Below are positions 19,974 to 28,499 of a DNA stretch of 64,000 bases, one piece after another. Made by a program: the position numbers and the translations under genes. Position 1 is the stretch's first letter. The number at the start of each line of letters is the position of its first letter. The notes under the pieces were generated by a model. The model ran no database searches. It was not told where the DNA came from and worked only from the letters and a program-made list of their open reading frames with translations. The stretch is taken from contig JAHHGV010000042.1 of the NCBI GenBank assembly GCA_019359695.1, positions 1 through 64,000 of the forward strand, given 5' to 3'. This DNA is from Brasilonema angustatum HA4187-MV1. GTDB lineage: Bacteria > Cyanobacteriota > Cyanobacteriia > Cyanobacteriales > Nostocaceae.

Positions 19974-21149
19974 ATGTATCCATCTGCTAAGCGATTACAA
20001 GAATTTCGTACCTCTGTTATTCGTGAAATGACAAGGCTTGCAATCAAGCATAAAGCCATCAACATGGCTCAAGGATTGCCTGATTTTCCCTCCCCTCCTG
20101 AACTCATTCGGGCTGCATCTGTGGCGATGGAAGAAGGTCATAATCAATACACAAACACCTGGGGAATTCCAGAGCTTCGCCAAGCAATTTCAAATAATTT
20201 GCAAAACTTGTACGATTTATACTATGACCCAGAGGAGCAAATTACGGTTACTTGCGGCGTCACAGAAGGTATTGTCTTGGCGATGCTCAGCTTAGTTAAT
20301 CCGGGTGATGAAGTTATTGTCATAGAACCATTTCATGATAACTATCTCCCAGCCATTAATTTCGCACAAGCTAAACCAGTTTTTGTGAGATTAGAGCCGC
20401 CTTTTTTTCAACTCGATCCAGAACGTCTACGAGCTGCTTTTTCACACAAAACCAAGGCGATCATTGTTAACACACCTCATAATCCTACTGGACGTGTTTT
20501 TACAAGGGAAGAATTAAATTCTATAGCCAGTCTTTGCCGAGAGTTTAATGTTGTTGCTGTTACGGATGAAATTTACGATCGCATCACCTTCGACGAACAC
20601 CAACACATTCCTCTAGCAACTCTTGATGGAATGTTTGAGCAAACTCTAACTATTAGTGGTTTGAGTAAAACCTTCTCCATCACAGGATGGCGGATTGGCT
20701 ATGTCTGTGCTCCCGCTAACTTAAGTGCAGCAATTCGGACGCTACATGACTTTACAACAATTTGTGCACCAGCCCCTTTCCAGTACGCTGCAGTCGCTGG
20801 ATTGAAATTGCCAGAGTCGTTCTTCGAGACTCAAAAACAAGCATACACTACCCGACGCGATCGCATAGTCAAAATTCTGGAAGAATATCAATTTATCGTA
20901 CAACCACCCCAAGGTGCTTATTACATAATGAGTGATTTTAGTCAATACAGCGCTCATGCAGATGATTATGAATTTGCCAAATACCTGGTTGAAGAAGTCG
21001 GAATAGCCGTTGTACCAGGTTCTAGTTTTTACTCGACACCAGAACTTGGGCGAAATACAGTCCGCTGGTCTTTTGCAAAAAAAACGGAGACCTTTGATGC
21101 AGTTGAACAAAGGTTGCATCTGAAGAAACACAGGGGTGTAGGGGTGTAG
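19974..21149 (+). CDS. PLP-dependent class I/II aminotransferase
   Basis: NMAQGLPDFPSPPELIRAA ... NTPHNPTGRVFTREEL ... SGLSKTFSITGWRIGY. Confidence 0.93.
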   Translation: MYPSAKRLQEFRTSVIREMTRLAIKHKAINMAQGLPDFPSPPELIRAASVAMEEGHNQYTNTWGIPELRQAISNNLQNLYDLYYDPEEQITVTCGVTEGIVLAMLSLVNPGDEVIVIEPFHDNYLPAINFAQAKPVFVRLEPPFFQLDPERLRAAFSHKTKAIIVNTPHNPTGRVFTREELNSIASLCREFNVVAVTDEIYDRITFDEHQHIPLATLDGMFEQTLTISGLSKTFSITGWRIGYVCAPANLSAAIRTLHDFTTICAPAPFQYAAVAGLKLPESFFETQKQAYTTRRDRIVKILEEYQFIVQPPQGAYYIMSDFSQYSAHADDYEFAKYLVEEVGIAVVPGSSFYSTPELGRNTVRWSFAKKTETFDAVEQRLHLKKHRGVGV

Positions 21150-21150
21150 G

Positions 21151-21194
21151 GGAGCCAGTACTGAAGGAGGGTTTCCCTCCGTAGGTATCTGGCG
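21151..21194 (+). repeat. Interspersed repeat (GGAGCCAGTACTGAAGGAGGG...) flanked by GGGTGTA heptamers
   Basis: GGAGCCAGTACTGAAGGAGGGTTTCCCTCCGTAGGTATCTGGCG within GGGGTGTA-type tandem repeats. Confidence 0.6.
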
Positions 21195-21361
21195 TGTGTA
21201 AGGGTGTAAGGGTGTAGGGGGGTGTAGAGGGGAAGAAGTAGGGAGCACGCTAGCCCCTAAGAGGGGCGCTGCGCAAACGCTTGGGTGCAGGGTGCAGGGT
21301 GCACCCTACTCCCTGCTCCCTACTCCCTGCCCCCTGCTCCCTGTTCCCTCCTATACCTGGC

Positions 21362-23281
21362 TTAATATAACTTCGGAACATGAGGCGCTTGTTCATCAAA
21401 CACCACCAAGTCAAACCAAAAAGTAGTACCAACGCCAATTTCACTCACCAAATGAACTTTCGTGTGATGCTTTTCTATGATATTCCTGACAATAGATAGC
21501 CCTAAACCTGTGCCTTCTAGGGTGTGAACTCGGTTTTCTACCCGGACAAAACGGTCAAAAATGGCTTCTTGGTCTTCTGGACCGATGCCAATTCCAGTAT
21601 CGGAAATTTCCACTCGTACTTTGGGTACTTGATGATGAAAACTGGACTTTGGTTCAAGTTGGTGGGCGCGGAGGGCAACTTTTCCACCCGCCTTAGTAAA
21701 CTTAAGGGCATTACCAATCAAATTAGCCAACACCTGCAGCAATAAATCATAGTGACCGACAACGAGGGGCAATTGAGGCGCTACTTCCTGAATTAATTCA
21801 ATGCCTTTGTCCCTAGCATTGAGTTGGTAAGTACGCAGTGTCTGCTCGATCGCCTGCGCCAAATCCACCCCGTTCAAGTGATAGTTGCGACCAGATTCTA
21901 GCTTTGACAAATCCAAAACATCGTTAACTAAGCGGGTTAGTCTATCGGTTTCATGATTGACAGTGACCAAAAACTCTTTCTTTTGTTCAGTACTCAAGTC
22001 TTCCCCATAGTCGTGCAAAGTCTCGATAAATGATTTGATGTTAAATAGAGGCGTTCGCAATTCGTGGGAGATGTTACTGATAAACTGACTTTTTGCCTCG
22101 TTAAGTTCTACCTCGCGGGTGATATCTTGCACGGTAATAGCAATACCTTTAACACTCTCTCTTTGCTGGTTAAGAACTGTTGTCATCAGAATGCGGATAG
22201 TGCGCTTGATAGGTTCAATCAGTGGTATACGGAATTCAGCACTTTCGCATTCCCCGGTTGCTATTTCATATAAGGGACGGGTAATTTGCATTCCTACCGC
22301 TGCAGGCAAGTGATGTAAAACATTTTCGCCTACGAGTTTAGCCTCTTCCCAGCCGAAAATTCTCTGGGCTGTGGGGTTCGCTAAAATCACCTGCATACTA
22401 TTATCAATCAGGACAGCTCCGTCAGCAATTGTGGAAACCAGCGTTTCTAGCTTAGCTTTTTCCGCTGTCAGTTCCTCAATATTTTGTTCTTCATAGCGCT
22501 CCAAGCGCTCTGCCATCTCATTAAAATTGAGAATTAACTCCCCAAGTTCGCCCCCTAGTGGTAAATCAATTTGCTGTTTGAAATTCCCCGCAGCAATTTG
22601 TTTTACTCCCACCAGCAACTCTTTTATCGGCTTGGTGATTGTCAAAGCATTAATCACCCCTCCCAAAATCACCATCACCCAAATTGAGATAAAAACAGCA
22701 ATGGTGACATCACGAGTGAAATTTGATGAGATGACTGCAGCTGAGTTAGGATTAATCCCAACTGCCAACACACCCAAGTATTTGCCATCCGCAGTCAGTG
22801 GAACAAACACATCGGTGACTTCCCCATCTGGCGATTGATGTTGTCGCACCATCGGCTTTTCTGCATCAGCAGCATAATTATCGGGCAGTTCTATCCGCCG
22901 TTCAATGGTAAGGGATGTTCCCACCTCCGGTTGCCAAAAGGGAATACCGAAATAAATATTCCCTGTGTCATCAGCATAGAGCATATAACGCACGCTAGAG
23001 GTGCTGCTATAAAAGCGTTGGGAAAATTCTGCCACCTCGGTGAGATTATCATTAGCAATGAGCGGAGCAACGTTAGCCGCCAGCAGCAGCCCGAGATCAC
23101 GACCAAAGCGAGTGTCATTCAAACGTGCATCCAGCTGAATTGTATTCACTGCCCAGAAGGTCAAACCACTCATCACCAGAGAGACTACCAAAGTAGCGGC
23201 TGCTAAAAGTTTAGTCTGGAGAGTGAATTCCAACCACCAATTGACAATTGCTTCTTTGATTATTTTAAAAACAGTTAGCAT
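21362..23281 (-). CDS. nblS: Membrane sensor histidine kinase, NblS/Hik33-like (HAMP-PAS-HisKA-HATPase)
   Basis: TM-periplasmic-TM, HAMP, PAS, FISNISHELRTPLFNIKSFIETL H-box, ATPase; adjacent to purD. Confidence 0.8.
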   Translation of the reverse strand: MLTVFKIIKEAIVNWWLEFTLQTKLLAAATLVVSLVMSGLTFWAVNTIQLDARLNDTRFGRDLGLLLAANVAPLIANDNLTEVAEFSQRFYSSTSSVRYMLYADDTGNIYFGIPFWQPEVGTSLTIERRIELPDNYAADAEKPMVRQHQSPDGEVTDVFVPLTADGKYLGVLAVGINPNSAAVISSNFTRDVTIAVFISIWVMVILGGVINALTITKPIKELLVGVKQIAAGNFKQQIDLPLGGELGELILNFNEMAERLERYEEQNIEELTAEKAKLETLVSTIADGAVLIDNSMQVILANPTAQRIFGWEEAKLVGENVLHHLPAAVGMQITRPLYEIATGECESAEFRIPLIEPIKRTIRILMTTVLNQQRESVKGIAITVQDITREVELNEAKSQFISNISHELRTPLFNIKSFIETLHDYGEDLSTEQKKEFLVTVNHETDRLTRLVNDVLDLSKLESGRNYHLNGVDLAQAIEQTLRTYQLNARDKGIELIQEVAPQLPLVVGHYDLLLQVLANLIGNALKFTKAGGKVALRAHQLEPKSSFHHQVPKVRVEISDTGIGIGPEDQEAIFDRFVRVENRVHTLEGTGLGLSIVRNIIEKHHTKVHLVSEIGVGTTFWFDLVVFDEQAPHVPKLY

Positions 23282-23507
23282 CTTAAAAAATCTTTATTAT
23301 AGTGCTGACAATGAGGGTTATAAGAAGGTGTATGGTTTACCTAAGACCTATCAAGGTTTGACTTGTTAGGCTAGGGATAGTTATTTGTTCATCCCTGTTA
23401 GGAATTCAAACTAGCCCAATAAATAAAAATTAACAGTTTATAGACAAACACGTAAGAAGGAGCAAAGAAGCAGGGAGAGAAAATATTTTCCTCTCATCCC
23501 CTTTTAG

Positions 23508-24797
23508 TTACCTGACTCGGTGACCAATATCTGGTCGGTAATACATTCCCTCAAAGTGAATGCACTGCGTCCCAGCATACGCTTGGGCGAGCGCCTGCTC
23601 AAAATTTTCTCCAACTGCAGTAATGTTTAACACCCGACCTCCGTCTGTCACCACTTGTCTGGTTTTCTGGCTCCCGCCTGGGAATGCCTTTGTCCCAGCA
23701 TGAAAAACAGTGGTTCCCAGTGCTTGTGCTTCCGGAATACCAGTAATAACTTTTCCTTTCTGATATGCTCCAGGATAACCACCAGAAGCAGCAACAACTG
23801 TGACAGCTGCACCTTGCTTCCAAGCGATGGGTGGCATTTGAGCCAAACGTTGCTCAACACAAGCTAGAATTAATTCTTCTAGGGGTGTTTCCAACAGAGG
23901 TAACACAACTTGCGTTTCTGGATCGCCAAAGCGACAGTTAAACTCCAAAACCTTAAAATCGCCATTAGGAGTTATCATTAAGCCAGCGTAAAGCACACCT
24001 CGGTAGTCAATGCCTTTTTTCCTGAGTATGGCGATCGCTTTTTCCAAAACTTGCTTTTGAATTTTTGCCATCAACTCTGGTGTGGCGATCGGCGCTGGAG
24101 CATAGGCTCCCATACCACCAGTATTTTCTCCTGTATCGCCCTCACCAATCCGCTTATGATCTTGAGCACTTAATAACGGACGAATCGTTAACCCATCCGT
24201 CAACGCTAAAACAGAAACCTCTTGCCCTGTCAAACACTCTTCAATAACAACAAATTTCCCTGCACTGCCAAATTCTCCGCCAAACATGGCATCAATCCCC
24301 GCATGTGCCTGTTCCACTGTTTGGGCAACGATGACACCTTTACCAGCCGCTAAACCATCGGCTTTGACAACAATTGGTGCTCCTTGCCATTTCACATAAG
24401 ATTTCGCTGCGGCTGCTTCCGTAAATACCGCAGCCCGTGCTGTCGGAATTCCTGCTTCCTGCATCAAAGCTTTTGCCCAAGCCTTACTTGCCTCAATTTG
24501 CGCACCTGCTTTGGTTGGACCAAAAACCATTAGACCAAGAGATTTGAGATAATCCGTAATGCCTTTTGCTAAAGGCACTTCTGGTCCGACCACAACAAGA
24601 GTTATGTTCTGGTCTTTGGCAAATTGAGCGATCGCCTCAAAGTCGTCTACTGCCAAAGAAAGGTTTTGGCAACCTTCCATACTTGCTGTACCCCCGTTTC
24701 CTGGCACACATACAACTTGCTCAATTTGTTTTGATTGTAACAGTTTCCAAGCTAAGGCGTGTTCCCGCCCTCCATTACCTATAACTAAAACTTTCAC
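23508..24797 (-). CDS. purD: Phosphoribosylamine-glycine ligase
   Basis: MKVLVIGNGGREHALAWKL ... GENTGGMGAYAPAPI ... EFNCRFGDPETQVVLPLL. Confidence 0.97.
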   Translation of the reverse strand: MKVLVIGNGGREHALAWKLLQSKQIEQVVCVPGNGGTASMEGCQNLSLAVDDFEAIAQFAKDQNITLVVVGPEVPLAKGITDYLKSLGLMVFGPTKAGAQIEASKAWAKALMQEAGIPTARAAVFTEAAAAKSYVKWQGAPIVVKADGLAAGKGVIVAQTVEQAHAGIDAMFGGEFGSAGKFVVIEECLTGQEVSVLALTDGLTIRPLLSAQDHKRIGEGDTGENTGGMGAYAPAPIATPELMAKIQKQVLEKAIAILRKKGIDYRGVLYAGLMITPNGDFKVLEFNCRFGDPETQVVLPLLETPLEELILACVEQRLAQMPPIAWKQGAAVTVVAASGGYPGAYQKGKVITGIPEAQALGTTVFHAGTKAFPGGSQKTRQVVTDGGRVLNITAVGENFEQALAQAYAGTQCIHFEGMYYRPDIGHRVR

Positions 24798-25217
24798 TGG
24801 TATCCTCTAAGGTTTCTTGCAAGGGAGAATGCGATCTACGCGACTCGCCGTACAATTTTTTCACCAATTCCGATAATTGTGCAAGTCCTAGTACATTGGG
24901 CGCACCAAATAAAGCTACCATTAAACATAAGCGAAAAGCTTGTGATGTCAGCTTTTTGTAAAGCGCAGAGCGCACGCAGGGCATATTTGGAATCATCGAA
25001 TTCCGCCTAAGCGCAAAGTGTGCCGCAAAGTGACGAAAGCGGTACTAGGGTCTTCTACCTGAAGGTATAAAATTTAGTGGCGCAGTCAAGTTAGTAAGCA
25101 CAGAATCTGATTATTGCGAGTGATATCAATCATTGATTTTGCAATTACTGATTATTTTTAATACAATAAAATCAGGCTGCCTTTGAATGATAAAATTTAG
25201 TTAACAAGAGGACAAAC

Positions 25218-26078
25218 ATGTTGAAGCTAACACGACGACGGTTTGGTCAGATGGTGATTGCAACCACAACAGTTGCTGGGTTTGGGTATCTCGGCAAAAG
25301 AACTGTTGCACAAACATCCTCGATTATCTATGGTGTACGCGTTCCTAAAACCGGACAACTTGTCATACAGTCCTTAGACTTAGCAACTAAACAAATTCAG
25401 GATCTGACTACTGTTTCTATACAGCCTAGCGAACAATTGAATAGTATCAGTTATTTAGGTTATAATAAATTTGTACTAAGCATTAGCCCGCTCAAAACTG
25501 CTACAAAAGGAAATAATTCCCCTCGCTTATTGACTGTCACTGTAGGTCAGTCTACAACAAGCATCCCTATTTCTGGACTCGCAAACGACCAGAACCTCGC
25601 AAATATCTTGGTTACTAATGATGGCTCGCTTATCGGTCTAACCCACAAAAGTGACAAAACGTCATCCACACTAGTTAATATCGACGCTAATACAGGAGCG
25701 ATTAATACTATTAATAACATCACACTGCCTGTTACCGAGCGATTCGATAATCTAGCCCAGTCGAGGTTGGATAATGTTGCTGAGTCAAATGGAATAATTT
25801 ATACGACCAATCTTACGCAACAAGGTAATACAAGTTTGGTGCAGTTGGATTTGACAAAAGGACAAGTAAGCCCAGGAGCGCAATTGACAATTGATGGTAA
25901 AGTTTGGAATAGTGGCTTTAGCAGCTTAGCCAGCGCTTCAGGAGAGCAAATATATGCCCTTGGTGCACCTCGGTATGTGACACCTAATAATCTCTACACC
26001 ATAAATGTCAGCACTGGGGTTATGACTTTGATACAACAGTGGGATGTTGTAAAGACTACGACTAGTGTTAGCGCCTGA
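25218..26078 (+). CDS. Hypothetical exported protein with twin-arginine-like signal
   Basis: MLKLTRRRFGQMVIATTTVAGFGYLGKRTVAQ, intact ORF. Confidence 0.75.
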   Translation: MLKLTRRRFGQMVIATTTVAGFGYLGKRTVAQTSSIIYGVRVPKTGQLVIQSLDLATKQIQDLTTVSIQPSEQLNSISYLGYNKFVLSISPLKTATKGNNSPRLLTVTVGQSTTSIPISGLANDQNLANILVTNDGSLIGLTHKSDKTSSTLVNIDANTGAINTINNITLPVTERFDNLAQSRLDNVAESNGIIYTTNLTQQGNTSLVQLDLTKGQVSPGAQLTIDGKVWNSGFSSLASASGEQIYALGAPRYVTPNNLYTINVSTGVMTLIQQWDVVKTTTSVSA

Positions 26079-26216
26079 TAGATAATTCTACGCTATCAAC
26101 CATTTGTTGTTGATAGGTGTTTTGCATCAAGTAATAGTACCAAATTATCGAAATTTGAGGTCAATCCCCGAATAATGTGTTCCAAGCACTTGCTAGAACA
26201 CCGATTCATTAATGCC

Positions 26217-26284
26217 AAAAACCCGGTTTCTGTTACTGGGAAGACCGAAATTTGGTTGACTCAACAAGAAGAAACCGGGTTTTT
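26217..26284. repeat. Inverted repeat AAAAACCCGGTTTCT...AGAAACCGGGTTTTT
   Basis: 15-bp perfect arms; same core sequence as hairpin 32582..32614. Confidence 0.8.
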
Positions 26285-26575
26285 TAGTCACAATTATGAA
26301 TACTGAATCGGGTTTAAAAATCGGCTTGTTTGCAGTTTCATGTCCCGATATTTGCAGCTCGCTACAGATATAGATTGAAAATAATGATTTATCTATCTTG
26401 ATGCGTGTTGTGCCAATCGTCCAAAGCAGCGATAACAAAGCTGACAGCAGGATGATTGAGAAATTGTGCTAAAGTCTGAGCACCACCAGCTTTTAATGAG
26501 TCAACAACAGAATCCTCAGCCATCTCAGCCAGTTCCGCAGCTGCTCGGGCGTGCTGTAGGGTTGGGTGAAACCAT

Positions 26576-26747
26576 GACAAAACCGGACAACCTTCCCCCA
26601 CGAGTACTCTTGAAGCACTCACAGATATCTGTGGTGGGGGCAAAAAAGGCGGTGATTCTCAATTACTAGTGCTTATTGACCAAAAAACCCGCCTTTTTTG
26701 CCCTTAGCGTAGCGTTGCCGTTAGGCAATAGGTTGTCCGGTTTTGTC
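26576..26747. repeat. Nested inverted-repeat element, ~172 bp
   Basis: GACAAAACCGGACAACC / GGTTGTCCGGTTTTGTC (17 bp perfect) enclosing GGGCAAAAAAGGCGG / CCGCCTTTTTTGCCC (15 bp perfect). Confidence 0.85.
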
Positions 26748-26806
26748 TAGGAAAAATGTAGCGGCAACCGCTCCGCGTGTGGGATGTCACTTTCCCACTG
26801 CCGCAA

Positions 26807-27847
26807 TCAAAGACTTTTACTCTGGAGCCAGGTGCGGATGACCTGGATGAGTTCTGCCTTGCGTTCCAGCGGCAGCCAATGCCCGGCGGGCATACTCGTC
26901 ACGGTAAGGTCTGGGCAGGCCGCGCGCATCGGGTCGCCTTGGCGATTTCCGATGATGGTGCAGATCTGGTCAAAGTCGCCGTTAACGAACAGCACCGGCT
27001 GCAACAGGCGGCCGCCATTGGGCGCCTTGCGCGCGTAGGCGATGTTGGCGTCGTCGTTCAGATACCACGCGCAGGATGGACGGAAGCCATGAGCCTTGAA
27101 CGACTGTACCAGCACGTCGAAGTCCGCCGGTGGCCAGAGAGCCGGGTCAGGTTGCGTCGGCGGGGCGCGGTGTGCAGCGCCGAAGCGCCCTCCGTTGCGC
27201 GTGACCACCGCAAGCGGCGCAACCTTGCCGACGGCGGCGGGGCTGCCTGGTCGAAAGATCGACGCCAGCGAAGCTGCCTTGTCTGCATCGAGGTCGGCGA
27301 CTGCCGTCTTGAAGTGCTTCGTGTAGTAGCGGTAGTAGTCCCATTGGCCATCCGGATACTGGTCAGCCGGATAAATCGTTCGGTCGGCCAGCGGGACGAT
27401 TATGCGCAGGGCGTGCCCGTCGGGTTGATACGCCAGCGAAGTCAGCACGACGCCACGGCTGCGCTTGGGCTGCAGCGCGACCAACTCACCGACCACAACA
27501 CAGCCCCAGTCGTGGCCGACCCATATCGCAGGCTTGCCGCCAAGGTGGTCATGGAGCTCCGCCATGTCCGCCACGACTTCCTTGATGGTATAGGCGTCGT
27601 TGGCTGCGGGCGCGGACGAGCCGCCGAAGCCACGCAGATCAGGAGCGACGCAGTGCCAACCGTCGGCGGCGAACGCGTCCATCTGGGCGCGCCACATCAA
27701 ACTGATGCTCGGCCAGCCGTGGAGGAAGATCATCAACGGTCCGTCGGCCGGTCCGCACTCGATGTAGTGCGTTGTCTGACGAGGCGTGCTGAAAGTGCGC
27801 GACACCAGCGTGGAGGAGGGCATTCCCAAGTAAGCGGAAATATTCAT
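26807..27847 (-). CDS. Epoxide hydrolase-like alpha/beta hydrolase, GC-rich, probably horizontally acquired
   Basis: PLMIFLHGWPSISLMWRAQMDAF ... PAIWVGHDWGCVVVGEL ... MPAGHWLPLERKAEL; GC content visibly higher than flanks. Confidence 0.88.
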   Translation of the reverse strand: MNISAYLGMPSSTLVSRTFSTPRQTTHYIECGPADGPLMIFLHGWPSISLMWRAQMDAFAADGWHCVAPDLRGFGGSSAPAANDAYTIKEVVADMAELHDHLGGKPAIWVGHDWGCVVVGELVALQPKRSRGVVLTSLAYQPDGHALRIIVPLADRTIYPADQYPDGQWDYYRYYTKHFKTAVADLDADKAASLASIFRPGSPAAVGKVAPLAVVTRNGGRFGAAHRAPPTQPDPALWPPADFDVLVQSFKAHGFRPSCAWYLNDDANIAYARKAPNGGRLLQPVLFVNGDFDQICTIIGNRQGDPMRAACPDLTVTSMPAGHWLPLERKAELIQVIRTWLQSKSL

Positions 27848-27888
27848 TGTGCGATTTACTTTTTCGCGGAAATATTCATTGTGCGATT
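27834..27888. repeat. Tandem duplication of 23 bp with 32-bp period over the start codon of the hydrolase gene
   Basis: GCGGAAATATTCATTGTGCGATT at 27834-27856 and 27866-27888. Confidence 0.92.
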
Positions 27889-28089
27889 GTAACCGTTCAG
27901 GGGGGGGTAAAAGAGCGATCGCAACACTACGACCACAAGACCTCTTACAGCCTGTCACCAATTCAGCCACAGCCAGGTGATGAAGATTCGGTGCTATTCT
28001 GTCGTGTTTGGTTAGGGGTAGAGCAGGTGAGAGCGCAATATAACGAAGAAACGGATTGGCGCGAAGTCGCGAAGCAGGCGATCACTGTT

Positions 28090-28214
28090 GTTAAATGAAT
28101 GAGCTTGCCAATCTCAGGTGGTAAAGCCGTAAGGTTATGACCAGATAAATCCAGTTCTGTACTCTGTTCTTGTGCGGCTTGTTCAATTACCTGTAGCAAC
28201 TGTTCTGGAGACAT
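28090..28214 (-). pseudogene. Leucine-rich-repeat protein N-terminal remnant
   Basis: MSPEQLLQVIEQAAQEQSTELDLSGHNLTALPPEIGKLIHL, then similarity to LRR stops. Confidence 0.55.
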
Positions 28215-28499
28215 AATTGTTATTACAGCGTTTTTGATCTATTTGAACCACAATCTTTCGTAGGAGCGCAAGGCATTGCGCCCCGGAGAGTGTGGTCTAT
28301 TTACCCTAAAATTGCTGTAAACCGTAAATCTTGTTGTGGGCGATAAGCCGGAGGACTTCGGCGTGAGCGCGATCCCGGTGGCTGAGCTTGTCGAAGTCGA
28401 GCTTGCCGAAGGGCAGTCGAACGCTTTAGCTTGTGCGTATCGCCAGAATCAATAACTAGCAACTTGGGTGAATAGCCTTAATAATTATATTTCAACAAA

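Noticed and set aside
26777-27892. 371-aa plus-strand ORF
   Set aside because: Antisense of the GC-rich epoxide hydrolase gene; high GC suppresses stop codons, and the minus strand has clear catalytic motifs
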